64,000 nt of DNA from an uncultured Bacilli bacterium (GCA_934176955.1 CAKPOS010000001.1:62001-126000), one strand, 5' to 3'. Counted from the stretch's first letter, positions 1 to 8,509 are shown. Translations and numbers: made by a program. Notes: generated by a model not told the origin, from the letters alone.

Positions 1-909
1 CAAGAAGAAGATTATAATGATGCTAAGGCTGTATGTGAAAAATTAGAAATTCCTTTACATCGTGTTGATTTTGTAAAAGAATATTGGGATTATGTTTTTA
101 CTTACTTCTTAGATGAATTAAAAAAGGGAAGAACGCCAAATCCTGATGTTATGTGTAATAAATATATTAAATTTGATTTATTTATCAAAGAAGCTTTGAA
201 GTTGGGGGCTGATTATATTGCTACAGGACATTATGCTAGAATAAAAGATGGAAAGTTACTTAGAGCGGTAGATTTAAATAAAGATCAAACTTATTTTTTA
301 GCTTATGTTAATCGTGAAAAATTCTCTAATGTATTATTCCCTATTGGAGATTTAGAAAAACCTATGGTAAGAAAAATAGCTGAAGAGAATGGATTGATTA
401 CTGCAAAAAAGAAGGACTCTACAGGAATATGTTTTATTGGAGAAAGAAACTTTACCCAGTTTTTAGAGAATTATTTACCTAATCAACCTGGAGATATTAT
501 TGATATTGATACAAAAGAAAAGGTTGGAGAACATATTGGTTTAATGTATTATACCATTGGACAGAGAAGGGGACTTCATTTAGGAGGACATCATGAAAAA
601 AGCTATGTTGCATTAAAAGATTTAGAACATAATATTTTATATGTTGCTAGTGGAAATGAAAATTGCTATTTATATTCTAATAAAGCAATTATTGAAGATT
701 TTAACTTTTTAACAGATGATCGTCCCAAAAAATGTACATGTAAGTTTAGATATCGTTCTCATGATGTAGAAATTCAAGTTACTTATTTAGAAAATGGTGA
801 TTTAGAGTTACATTATGACCAGGCAAAGGCTGTAACTCCAGGACAATTTTGTTGTTTATATCAAAATGATGTATGTTTAGGTGGGGGAATTATTAAAGAA
901 GTATTTTAA
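1..909 (+). CDS. mnmA: tRNA-specific 2-thiouridylase MnmA, 5' end cut by window
   Basis: Transfers sulfur to the wobble uridine (s2U34) of tRNA Lys, Glu and Gln in the cytoplasm. The reading frame is open from base 1, so the N-terminal P-loop (SGGVDS region) lies outside the window. Visible family motifs: RTPNPDVMCNKYIKF with the first catalytic Cys at fragment residue 53, GHYARI, the second catalytic Cys in DSTGICFIGE (fragment residue 144), YTIGQRRGLHLGG, and the C-terminal beta-barrel ending GGGIIKEVF. The Cys pair matches the family's persulfide mechanism. No frame problem is seen. A new promoter starts directly after the stop codon, so the next gene is probably a separate transcript. Confidence 0.95.
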   Translation, partial: QEEDYNDAKAVCEKLEIPLHRVDFVKEYWDYVFTYFLDELKKGRTPNPDVMCNKYIKFDLFIKEALKLGADYIATGHYARIKDGKLLRAVDLNKDQTYFLAYVNREKFSNVLFPIGDLEKPMVRKIAEENGLITAKKKDSTGICFIGERNFTQFLENYLPNQPGDIIDIDTKEKVGEHIGLMYYTIGQRRGLHLGGHHEKSYVALKDLEHNILYVASGNENCYLYSNKAIIEDFNFLTDDRPKKCTCKFRYRSHDVEIQVTYLENGDLELHYDQAKAVTPGQFCCLYQNDVCLGGGIIKEVF

Positions 910-955
910 TTTTACTTGACATTTTACTTGACATAATCTGTAAACATGATAAAAT
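910..955 (+). promoter_or_regulatory. SigA-type promoter with duplicated -35 segment
   Basis: TTGACA at 928-933 and TAAAAT at 950-955 are 16 bp apart, upstream of the ATG at 977. The 12-mer TTTTACTTGACA is present twice head to tail (910-921 and 922-933), so the -35 box is duplicated; only the second copy is correctly spaced. Seen directly; promoter function is inferred. Confidence 0.6.
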
Positions 956-976
956 AGAATTAGAGAGGGATGGAAT

Positions 977-1759
977 ATGAATACTGTTGATAAAATTAAT
1001 TTAATTTTAAAAAAAACAAATATCTCTAAAGTTAATTTGGCAAAATATTTAGGCGTTTCTAGACAAATGGTATATAATTATTTAGATAGTGATGATTTAA
1101 ATAAGATGCCTGCTGAAAAGTGTCAATTGTTGTTTAATTTATTAGAAGTAAGAAGCTGTGAAGATATTGTAAATAAAGAACTTACTGATGAATATTTACA
1201 ATCTGTTTCTAATAAAGTTTTTAATTATAAAAAAATTCCTTCAAAGAAAGAAGAAGTGATTGAACTTTCTGGATTAAAGAAAGAAGAACAAGAAATTATA
1301 TCTGATATTGTTTTTCTTTTAAAAGAAATGTTAAATGAAAATAAAACGAAAGAGAGTTATATTACTTTAAAGTATTTATATCATTTTATTCAGTCATTGG
1401 CAAATATGAAGGAAGCAAAATATATATTAGGATACATTGCCAAAAATAATGGTTATTTAAAATATAATGTGTATGATTTTAATGAAGAAAATCAATTTAT
1501 TTTTGAAAGCATTATGTATTCTGCAATGACTTTATATACAAATGGTGGCGCTTCAAGAAGTAAGTTAGCCGAATCACATCGTAGATGGGAAGCAGAATTA
1601 GAGAGAAAAAATGAAGAGAAATTAAGTCGTACACAGGAATTGAATACTGCTAAAGTACAAGCACTAAGAGAACTTGGATATACAGAGATTAATGAAAGAA
1701 ATGCTAGTGAAGTGTTTGATAAGATAGCAGAAATTCAATCTAGAAATGATAAGTATTAA
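977..1759 (+). CDS. XRE-like HTH protein, function unknown
   Basis: 260 residues. Residues about 5-60 form a Cro/XRE-like helix-turn-helix (ISKVNLAKYLGVSRQMVYNYL). The middle is helical without a recognised domain. The C-terminal 60 residues are charged and probably coiled coil (RRWEAELERKNEEKLSRTQE). A good ribosome binding site (GAGAGGGATGG) precedes the ATG, and the gene has its own promoter. It lies between mnmA and a MITE, and is followed by a 29-residue ORF. It is probably a DNA-binding regulator; the target cannot be told. It is upstream of the CRISPR locus but separated by about 600 bp and a terminator, so a role in CRISPR control is not supported. Confidence 0.75.
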   Translation: MNTVDKINLILKKTNISKVNLAKYLGVSRQMVYNYLDSDDLNKMPAEKCQLLFNLLEVRSCEDIVNKELTDEYLQSVSNKVFNYKKIPSKKEEVIELSGLKKEEQEIISDIVFLLKEMLNENKTKESYITLKYLYHFIQSLANMKEAKYILGYIAKNNGYLKYNVYDFNEENQFIFESIMYSAMTLYTNGGASRSKLAESHRRWEAELERKNEEKLSRTQELNTAKVQALRELGYTEINERNASEVFDKIAEIQSRNDKY

Positions 1760-1780
1760 ATCGTTAGGATGATATTATTC

Positions 1781-1870
1781 ATGAATCTTATTTTCTTACC
1801 ATTTAAAATTTTATTTGCTATTATCTTTTTTCCTTTTAAGATTGTTTTTAAACTGCTTGGAATTCGATGA
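1781..1870 (+). CDS. Possible 29-residue hydrophobic membrane peptide
   Basis: ATG at 1781, TGA at 1868-1870. The peptide is highly hydrophobic with Lys/Arg punctuation and an internal near-repeat (LPFKILF then FPFKIVF), predicting one short amphipathic or membrane helix. A weak site (AGGAT, 1766-1770) lies 10 bp upstream, and the gene before it ends 21 bp away. It is followed by a MITE and a terminator hairpin. It could be a small membrane peptide translated with the HTH gene, or a chance ORF. No family is recognised. Confidence 0.35.
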   Translation: MNLIFLPFKILFAIIFFPFKIVFKLLGIR

Positions 1871-1888
1871 TAACATTGAGCAAATACT

Positions 1889-2063
1889 GATTCTTCGAAA
1901 TTCAGTAGACCTAACAAAAAGTATTCGTTATAAATTAACTTAATATTTATTTGAATTTTTTTAAAAATGATTTAGTTTTTTTAAATTTTAAGAAATAAAA
2001 TATGATAAAATCATGTCTAAAATTTAGATGTGATTTTTTAAACTCACCGAATTTCAAAGAACC
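1889..2063. mobile_element. 175-bp MITE with ISL3-type ends and 8-bp target duplication
   Basis: Terminal inverted repeats: the left end reads GATTCTTCGAAATTCAG on +, the right end reads GGTTCTTTGAAATTCGG on -, matching at 15 of the first 18 positions. The element is flanked by perfect 8-bp direct repeats CAAATACT (1881-1888 and 2064-2071). No ORF is inside. The ends resemble the terminal repeats of the island at 50637-55587 (shared GGTTCTTYGAA), and 8-bp duplications fit the ISL3 family. A hairpin with T-tail (2007-2039) sits near the right end. Confidence 0.75.
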
Positions 2064-2072
2064 CAAATACTG

Positions 2073-2106
2073 AAAACCATATCTAATTTTTTAGGTGTGG
2101 TTTTTG
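2073..2106 (+). terminator. Rho-independent terminator downstream of the HTH gene region
   Basis: AAAACCA (2073-2079) pairs with TGGTTTT (2098-2104), with an inner CTAA/TTAG stem and a T-run. A very similar hairpin (AAAATCA/TGATTTT, 2007-2037) lies inside the adjoining MITE. The hairpin would insulate cas9 from upstream transcription. Confidence 0.6.
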
Positions 2107-2303
2107 ATTCCTTTGTATTAAAAATTTATCATTATTTCTTTATTTTGATTTTAATAAATTTATTATCAGATAAAAATAATTAAGTATTTTAAATAAGAAA
2201 TAATATAATGTTTAGTTTTTTAATACAAAGTTCTCTTTTTTGTACAATCAAAATATTTTACGCGATCAATTTTAAATGAAGAGAAGACTTTTCGATAGAA
2301 ATT

Positions 2304-2312
2304 TGGTACAAT
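2304..2312 (+). promoter_or_regulatory. Extended -10 promoter element of the cas operon
   Basis: TGGTACAAT is an extended -10 element 51 bp before the GTG of cas9. No good -35 is seen at 17 bp. The region 2107-2303 is AT-rich and shows no gene. Confidence 0.4.
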
Positions 2313-2363
2313 GAATTTAGGTAGTAAAAATATAATAAATTAATTAAGAAAGTAGGAAAAATA

Positions 2364-5300
2364 GTGAAAAAAGAAAATTATATTTTAGGATTAGATATTG
2401 GAATATCGTCTGTAGGTTGGGGATTATTAGCTTTAGATGAGAAAAATCAACCTTATAAGATTATTGATGTAGGAAGTCGAATCTTTTCTCCTGGAGAAGT
2501 AGAAAAAACAGGAGATAGCAGGGCTAAAGAAAGAAGAGAAAAAAGAGGAATTAGGAGAAATATTAGAAGAAAAGAATTTCGACTTGATCGGGTAAGAAAT
2601 CTATTATATGAAGAAGGCTATTTAAAGGGAAATGTAACTAGTAATATTGTTTCAATAAAAAATGAAGAATTATCATTGTTATTTAATCATATGATTTGTC
2701 AATATTATCTTAATAAGAATACTAATCCTTATCGTTTGAAAGTAGAAGCGTTAGATAGAAAGCTAACAAATGAAGAATTATCAATAATATTAGTACATTA
2801 TGCAAAGAAGAGAGGATATAAATCTAATCGTGAAGAAGCATCGGAAAATGATTCTGGGAAGGTATTAAGCGCTATTAAAGAAAATGAGAAAATAATGAAT
2901 GAACATCATTATCGTACTATTTCTGAAATGTACATAAAAGATGAAAAATTTAAAAATAAAATCAAAAATAGTCCTGGAGATTATAAGATTTCTGTAACGA
3001 ATGAAATGTATTTAGAAGAAATCAACAAAGTACTCGACAGTCAAATAAAATTTGGAGTAATTACTGATACTTTTAAAGATAAATACTTAGAAATATATAA
3101 TTCTAGAAGAAGTTATGCTAAAGGACCTGGAGGCAATTCTCCTTATGGTGGGGATTTAATTGAAAGAATGACTGGAAAATGTAATTTTGATGGGAATCTG
3201 AGGGCACCTAAAAGAGCTTTTTCTTCAGAATTATATGTTGCATTAACAAAGTTAGTTAATCTAAAGTATAAAATTAATGATGGAGAATATAAAAGATTAT
3301 CTAAAGAAGAAATCAGTTATATGATAGAAAAAGCTAAAGAAAAGAAAACAACAACATATAAGGATTTGATAAAAGTAATTGGAGAGGAAAATATAGAATT
3401 TAAAGAGTTATCTCTATCTAAAAAAGAATATGGGAAATTAATTGAAAATTTAAAGAAAAAATTAAATATTGGAAAAGATAAAAAAGTGATTATTCATGAA
3501 TTATCTAATGAAGAGAAAGAGATTTACAATCAATTATATCATAATCAATTATATGATAAAACGTTAATAGAATTAAAAGGTTATCATGTATTAAAAGATA
3601 GTATAATAAAAGCTTATAGTAAAGATATTTGGGAAAAGGTTAAAGATAATGTAGAATTATTAGATGAACTTGCATTATATTGTACAAATTATAAAGTTGA
3701 TGAAGACATACTAAATAAAATTAAAGAATCAGAAAATATAGATAATATATTTGAAGATATTCACTTTGTAGAATTGTTACCTAACTTTAAAGATCATTTA
3801 ATGTTATCTACAGAATTAATAAGAAAATTAATTCCTATTATGCTTGAAGGTAGTACATATGATAAGGCTATGGAAGAAATTGGATACAATCATTCTGATA
3901 TAAACGGTGATAAGGAAAAGAAAGATTTGTTAGTCCCTGTATGCGTTGATAGTAATATTACTAACCAAAGAGTAATTCGTTCTCTTACTCAAACTAGAAA
4001 AGTAATTAATTCAATTATTAAAAAGTATGGAACTCCTAAAATTATTAATATAGAAACAGCTAGAGAACTTGCTAAAACTAGACAAGAAAGAAATGAAATA
4101 GCAAAAAACAATGTAGAAAAGCAAGCTGAAAATGATAAAATTAAAAACCAATTAGTAGAATTAGGTTTATTTTCAAATCTTGATAAGATATCGAGTAATG
4201 ACTTATTAAAGTATAAATTATGGAAAGAGCAAAATGAATTTTGTGGTTATAGCATGAAAAAAATATCGATTGAAGATTTATTTCAAAATAATATAGTTCA
4301 AATTGACCACATATTACCTTATTCAAGAACTTATAATGATAGTTATTTTAACAAAACATTAGTATATACCAAAGAAAATCAAGAAAAAGGAAATAAGACA
4401 CCATTTGAATGGTTTGGTAAAACAGAAAAATGGGATGCATATGAAACATATATTAATCATTTGATGATATCTCAAAAGAAAAAAGATAATTATTTATTAA
4501 AGAAATTAGATTTTGAGATGGAAAGAGAAATGAGAAATCAGAATCTTAATGATACTAAATATATTAGTAGAGAGTTATCTTCTTTAATTAAAGCATATTT
4601 AAATGTTGAAAAAGTAAATATGTATCCAGGTGCTATTACTTCTAAATTAAGAGCAAGATGGGGATTTAATCGACTTACTCATAGTTATTTATCAAAAACT
4701 TATAGATTACCGGATGAGATGAAAAAAGATATTAATAAAGATAGAGATAATCATCTACATCATGCAATGGATGCTTTAGTAATCGCTTCTATAACACCAT
4801 CATTACAACAAAAGATAACGTTATATGAGAAGTTTAGTAGATATATTGATGGATTAACTGAATTACAAATTAAAAATATTCCATATATAAAGATAGATGA
4901 TTCTGAAGGTCAATATTATAATGATAATACTGGTGAAATAGAAACTATTGATATAAAGGACTACATTAAAGAACAATTAGCAAATAATAATATATATTAT
5001 AATAAGCATAATATTAGTAAGTTAGAATTTCCACTTCCATATGAGGGATTTGATGAAGAAGCAAAGTTAAGAGTATACGAACAAGATTTAGACACTTTAA
5101 AATGGAATCTTCAATCATATAACACATACACAAAAAAAGATATAGAATCATTACATACATTAATACCATCTATTGCAAAATCTAAAATATCAGGTAAAAT
5201 GCATGAAGAAACTTACTATGGAATAAAAGAATTTGGTAAAAATGAAGATAAAAAAGTATATAAGACTTTAAGGACACCTATTGAAAAGGTTAAAAGAAAA

Positions 5301-5999
5301 GACTTAGAAAATATTCCAGATAAATCGGGAGGTTCTAAAGAAATTTATGAAACTTTAGTAGAATGGTTTGGTGATTATGAAGTAGGAGAAGAAGTACTTA
5401 AAGCTAATGGAAATAAATATCCAGTATCTAAAAATGATAAAGAGCATAAAGAAATTAGAAAATTAAAATTATATAGTGAATATAAAAATACTGGCCACAT
5501 GATTAATCATAGTAATGTAGAAAAAGGTGGAATATATAGAGTTGATATATTTAAATCTAAAGATCAAGATGATGATAAATTATACTTTGCTGCTTATGAT
5601 ATATTGGAAATAAAAAAAATTAATACATTAAGAGAAAAAAAGATGACAGATGATACCTTTACTATAAAATTAGATTATGGTCAAGGAAAAAATAATAGAA
5701 TAATTTCGTATACTGATATTGTAAATCATTATGATTTGTATCTTATTTTAAATAAAAATGATTTAATAAAAGTGATTACAAAGGATGGAAAAGAAAGCGT
5801 TGCTTATGTTGTTGGATGTTCTAGTGGAATGTTTGAAGTAAAAAGTAAATTAGGTGATGGATATGATATTATCGTTAATAGTTTTAATGAAAATAATATA
5901 TTTAATAAGCAAAGAAAGCAATATGCAATAACTGTTTCTACAATTAAAAAAGTTAAAAAATTATCCATTAGTGTACTAGGAGAGATAAGTGGGTTATAG
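2364..5999 (+). CDS. cas9: CRISPR-associated endonuclease Cas9 (type II)
   Basis: RNA-guided DNA endonuclease, 1211 residues, between the roughly 1100-residue and 1370-residue II-A classes. Architecture: RuvC-I (ILGLDIGISSVGWG, D11), Arg-rich bridge helix 51-82, REC lobe about 85-500, RuvC-II (IINIETARELAK, E564), HNH (QIDHILPYS, H649; N663 and N672), RuvC-III (HLHHAMDALVIA, H800 and D803), then a PAM-interacting C-terminus. All catalytic residues are present, so it should cut. GTG start with upstream AGTAGG; the next in-frame codons read KKENYILGLDIG as expected for the family N-terminus. The end overlaps cas1 by 11 bp. It is the first gene of a cas9-cas1-cas2 operon. Confidence 0.97.
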   Translation: MKKENYILGLDIGISSVGWGLLALDEKNQPYKIIDVGSRIFSPGEVEKTGDSRAKERREKRGIRRNIRRKEFRLDRVRNLLYEEGYLKGNVTSNIVSIKNEELSLLFNHMICQYYLNKNTNPYRLKVEALDRKLTNEELSIILVHYAKKRGYKSNREEASENDSGKVLSAIKENEKIMNEHHYRTISEMYIKDEKFKNKIKNSPGDYKISVTNEMYLEEINKVLDSQIKFGVITDTFKDKYLEIYNSRRSYAKGPGGNSPYGGDLIERMTGKCNFDGNLRAPKRAFSSELYVALTKLVNLKYKINDGEYKRLSKEEISYMIEKAKEKKTTTYKDLIKVIGEENIEFKELSLSKKEYGKLIENLKKKLNIGKDKKVIIHELSNEEKEIYNQLYHNQLYDKTLIELKGYHVLKDSIIKAYSKDIWEKVKDNVELLDELALYCTNYKVDEDILNKIKESENIDNIFEDIHFVELLPNFKDHLMLSTELIRKLIPIMLEGSTYDKAMEEIGYNHSDINGDKEKKDLLVPVCVDSNITNQRVIRSLTQTRKVINSIIKKYGTPKIINIETARELAKTRQERNEIAKNNVEKQAENDKIKNQLVELGLFSNLDKISSNDLLKYKLWKEQNEFCGYSMKKISIEDLFQNNIVQIDHILPYSRTYNDSYFNKTLVYTKENQEKGNKTPFEWFGKTEKWDAYETYINHLMISQKKKDNYLLKKLDFEMEREMRNQNLNDTKYISRELSSLIKAYLNVEKVNMYPGAITSKLRARWGFNRLTHSYLSKTYRLPDEMKKDINKDRDNHLHHAMDALVIASITPSLQQKITLYEKFSRYIDGLTELQIKNIPYIKIDDSEGQYYNDNTGEIETIDIKDYIKEQLANNNIYYNKHNISKLEFPLPYEGFDEEAKLRVYEQDLDTLKWNLQSYNTYTKKDIESLHTLIPSIAKSKISGKMHEETYYGIKEFGKNEDKKVYKTLRTPIEKVKRKDLENIPDKSGGSKEIYETLVEWFGDYEVGEEVLKANGNKYPVSKNDKEHKEIRKLKLYSEYKNTGHMINHSNVEKGGIYRVDIFKSKDQDDDKLYFAAYDILEIKKINTLREKKMTDDTFTIKLDYGQGKNNRIISYTDIVNHYDLYLILNKNDLIKVITKDGKESVAYVVGCSSGMFEVKSKLGDGYDIIVNSFNENNIFNKQRKQYAITVSTIKKVKKLSISVLGEISGL

Positions 6000-6879
6000 G
6001 CAGGTTATTATCAAAAAAAGTGAAAAATTACACTTTAAAGACAATCAATTAGTTATTGATAAAGAAGAAAATAGTACTAAAGTGCCTTTGGAAGATATAA
6101 GTTATATTTTAATTGAAGATTCAACAACTATTCTTACGACTAGATTACTTGCTGAATTAGGAAAAAATGCCATATCATTAATTGTATGTGATGAAAAATT
6201 TGAACCTACGTCGATAATGTATCCCTATAATTATCATTTTAAACAATTAGATGTTTTTACCAATCAATTAGAAATTGATGATAGCATTAAAAATGAATTT
6301 TGGAATCAAATAGTTAAGAGAAAAATTGAAAATAGTATTAGAGTATTGGAAATGACTTCCAAAGAAGAGTTTCCAATCTCTAAACTAAATGAATATATTA
6401 ATGAAGTAATAGATGGTGATTCAAAAAATAGGGAAGGATTAGCTGCAAAAATGTATTTTCGTAGTTTATTTGGAAGTGATTTTATAAGATTTTATGATGA
6501 TAATATAAATGCTGCTTTAAATTATGGATATACTATAATTGCAAGTGCTATTATCAGAAATTTAGCTGTATATGGACTAAATACTTATTTAGGAATTCAT
6601 CATAGTTCTAAGATAAATAATTTTAATTTAGCATATGATTTTTTAGAACCATATCGATCTGTAGTTGATAAATTTATATATGATAATAAAGATGATATTG
6701 TATTACCATTGTCTTTTGAATTTAGAAAGAAATTAATAAATTTACTAAATAAAGAAGTATTACACCAAAATAAAAAATATACTATTGAATATAGTATAGG
6801 ATTATTAATAAAAAGCTATATAAAATCTTTTTCTACTGGTGAAATAAAATTAGATTTACCTAGTATTATATATGAATAA
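5989..6879 (+). CDS. cas1: CRISPR integrase Cas1 (type II)
   Basis: Metal-dependent integrase that inserts new spacers together with Cas2. 296 residues, usual type II length. GTG start inside the end of cas9, behind AGGAGAG; the protein starts MGYRQVII, the typical type II-A opening. The catalytic triad is visible as E149 (REGLAAKMYF), H205 (GIHHSSK) and E220 (DFLEPYR), the same numbering as streptococcal II-A Cas1. Overlaps cas2 by 8 bp, so the two are translationally coupled. Confidence 0.97.
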   Translation: MGYRQVIIKKSEKLHFKDNQLVIDKEENSTKVPLEDISYILIEDSTTILTTRLLAELGKNAISLIVCDEKFEPTSIMYPYNYHFKQLDVFTNQLEIDDSIKNEFWNQIVKRKIENSIRVLEMTSKEEFPISKLNEYINEVIDGDSKNREGLAAKMYFRSLFGSDFIRFYDDNINAALNYGYTIIASAIIRNLAVYGLNTYLGIHHSSKINNFNLAYDFLEPYRSVVDKFIYDNKDDIVLPLSFEFRKKLINLLNKEVLHQNKKYTIEYSIGLLIKSYIKSFSTGEIKLDLPSIIYE

Positions 6880-7195
6880 TAGATTTATGAGAGTAATTGT
6901 AATGTTTGATTTACCAGTAATTACAGAAAAAGAGAAAAAAATAGCTACTAAATTTAGAAAATATTTATTAGATGATGGTTTTGTCATGATGCAATATTCT
7001 GTTTATTCTAGAATCTGTAAAAATAATGACGATTTAAATAAGCATATAAAAAGATTAAAAATAAACGCTCCTAAAACTGGGAATATTCGACTACTTCAAA
7101 TAACAGAAAATCAATATAACAATATGATTATGTTTTCAGGTACAAAGTCGGTGGAAGAAGAAATTTCTATAGAAAATTTATTGATATTTGAATAA
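6872..7195 (+). CDS. cas2: CRISPR adaptation protein Cas2 (type II)
   Basis: Small ferredoxin-like partner of Cas1 in the spacer-integration complex. 107 residues; beta1 carries MRVIVMFDLPV with the conserved Asp at residue 13, followed by the usual arginine-rich helix and RLLQIT strand. The start codon overlaps the end of cas1. The stop codon runs straight into the A-tract of a bidirectional terminator that also ends the opposing tracrRNA. Confidence 0.95.
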   Translation: MNNRFMRVIVMFDLPVITEKEKKIATKFRKYLLDDGFVMMQYSVYSRICKNNDDLNKHIKRLKINAPKTGNIRLLQITENQYNNMIMFSGTKSVEEEISIENLLIFE

Positions 7196-7222
7196 AAAAA
7201 ACAGGTATAAACCTGTTTTTTT
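7194..7222. terminator. Bidirectional terminator shared by cas2 and tracrRNA
   Basis: A6-bp stem ACAGGT/ACCTGT with loop ATAA is flanked by an A-run on the left and a T-run on the right, so it is a good intrinsic terminator on both strands. On + it ends the cas operon; on - it forms the 3' hairpin and U-tail of the tracrRNA. Confidence 0.85.
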
Positions 7223-7311
7223 GATCTTTAAGGTTAGATCAAACCTAAGGCATTATGCCTTATTACAGAAACCTGTAAACTTTTAGTAATGTATGTCCAA
7301 TCTTTCAGGAC
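7198..7311 (-). ncRNA. tracrRNA
   Basis: Transcribed on -. The anti-repeat is 7262-7297, whose + strand matches the CRISPR repeat at 29 of 36 positions. Directly after it the RNA reads CUGUAAUAAGGC AUAAUGCC, i.e. a nexus hairpin (7246-7262) like the AAGGC-AUGCC nexus of the S. aureus and S. thermophilus CRISPR1 tracrRNAs. A second stem (AGGTT/AACCT, 7231-7246, or TTGATC/GATCAA) and the terminator hairpin with U-run (7201-7222) complete it. The promoter is at 7318-7346. Length about 110 nt. It lies between cas2 and the csn2-like gene, antisense to the cas operon. Confidence 0.92.
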
Positions 7312-7317
7312 AATTTA

Positions 7318-7346
7318 ATTGTATCGTATTTTATTCTTTTAGTCAA
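7318..7346 (-). promoter_or_regulatory. tracrRNA promoter
   Basis: On -, TTGACT (7341-7346) and TACAAT (7318-7323) are 17 bp apart, placing the start near 7311, just before the anti-repeat. The -35 box overlaps the last codons of the csn2-like gene, so the tracrRNA has its own promoter but could also receive read-through from that gene. Confidence 0.8.
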
Positions 7347-8388
7347 TGAATTTATTTAATATTTCTAAAAAAAGATTTTGAGTTTCTTTGTTGTCACAAA
7401 TAATATATTCACAAGTAATATTTTTAGGTTTATGTAATACAATTTTAATACTATCAGAATTTAATATTTTACTAATTTGATTAGAATATTTATTAATAAT
7501 ATTTTCTTTAATTTTTATTATTTCTTCAGTAGTGATTAATGATTCATTATTTATATAAAAATCATCAAATAATATAGTACTATTGCTTTTATTATATTCT
7601 GTTTTTAATATGTAATTTTTAATTGCTTCATCGATGATATTAAAGTTAATTATTTTGTCTGTTATTTTATATATATTATAATTATTGATATTAATATACT
7701 CAAATATATTATTACAACTGCTTAATATGAAATGACAATTTTCGTTAGATAGATTATCAATAGTATTTAGTAAATTAATAATTTCATTAGTATTCAAATA
7801 TACATCGAAATTATTAATAATAATTATTGTTGGTTGGTTATCAATTTTTTTAATATCTAAAAAATATAATTGATATAATAGTTTTCTTTTCATTGATTTA
7901 GAAATAATACTATCATTAAGCAAAACATCATCAATATAAATATTAGTAAATTTATCTATAATAGAATTAATATCAGGTATCTCTATTTGAAATGATATAT
8001 TACTATCACTTTTTTTATTTATTTTTCTATCTAGTAAATTATTTACTTTTTCATCTATTACATCAAATATTTCGTTGGTATATTTAACAATTTTTTCTTC
8101 ATTAATTTTATTAATAACATCATTGTAAATTATTTGTTTTAAAGTATTATTTTTAGTAAATTTAAATTCATTAGTAAAATCATTTTCTTCATTAATACTT
8201 ATAATATTAAAATTTTTACTATTATAAGTATTTCCATTTATTAATATATTTTTATTTTTCCCAAGCAAACAATTATTTAATGTATTAATTACTTTATTTT
8301 TGTAATTGCTATTTTTCCCGAAGAAAATTAAGTTTTTATCTAATTTAATTATATTTGGTTGATTATCAATGCTTATAACAATTTCCAT
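7339..8388 (-). CDS. csn2: Csn2-like protein, long form, inverted relative to cas operon
   Basis: 349 residues; the length fits the long Csn2 class (about 350 residues, as in S. thermophilus CRISPR1) rather than the 220-residue class. Csn2 forms a DNA-end-binding ring needed for spacer acquisition. Visible: a P-loop-like but degenerate strand-loop (LIFFGKNSNYKNK, 20-32), a helical middle, a Walker-B-like strand (TIIIINNFDVYLN, 187-199) followed by a sensor-like strand (CHFILSSCNN). Position next to cas2 and the leader supports the call; sequence similarity alone is weak. Unlike usual II-A operons it is on the opposite strand. Very AT- and Asn/Ile-rich. A -10 (TACAAT, 8410-8415 on -) and GAGGT site precede the ATG. 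Confidence 0.7.
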   Translation of the reverse strand: MEIVISIDNQPNIIKLDKNLIFFGKNSNYKNKVINTLNNCLLGKNKNILINGNTYNSKNFNIISINEENDFTNEFKFTKNNTLKQIIYNDVINKINEEKIVKYTNEIFDVIDEKVNNLLDRKINKKSDSNISFQIEIPDINSIIDKFTNIYIDDVLLNDSIISKSMKRKLLYQLYFLDIKKIDNQPTIIIINNFDVYLNTNEIINLLNTIDNLSNENCHFILSSCNNIFEYININNYNIYKITDKIINFNIIDEAIKNYILKTEYNKSNSTILFDDFYINNESLITTEEIIKIKENIINKYSNQISKILNSDSIKIVLHKPKNITCEYIICDNKETQNLFLEILNKFID

Positions 8389-8509
8389 TTTTATTATTAC
8401 CTCAACACAATTGTATCAAATATATTTAAAATAATCTATATGTTGGTGTTAATATTTTTTTAAATTCAATATTGTATATTTTTTCTATAAATGATATAAT
8501 TTATTTGAG
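8389..8509 (+). promoter_or_regulatory. CRISPR leader with pre-crRNA promoter and ATTTGAG anchor
   Basis: The leader ends in ATTTGAG (8503-8509), directly abutting the first repeat; this is one of the known type II-A leader-anchoring sequences used by Cas1-Cas2. A promoter TTGTAT (8472-8477), 17 bp, TATAAT (8495-8500) points into the array. The other side of this 121-bp gap holds the divergent promoter of the csn2-like gene. Confidence 0.8.

Noticed and set aside
4141..4326. 61-residue ORF on - inside cas9
   Set aside because: Antisense shadow with no start site or motif.
7262..7340. tracrRNA on + strand with crRNAs from - strand
   Set aside because: The + side lacks a nexus-like AAGGC hairpin and terminator after the anti-repeat. 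The - side has promoter, nexus and terminator, and the leader with ATTTGAG fixes array transcription on +.
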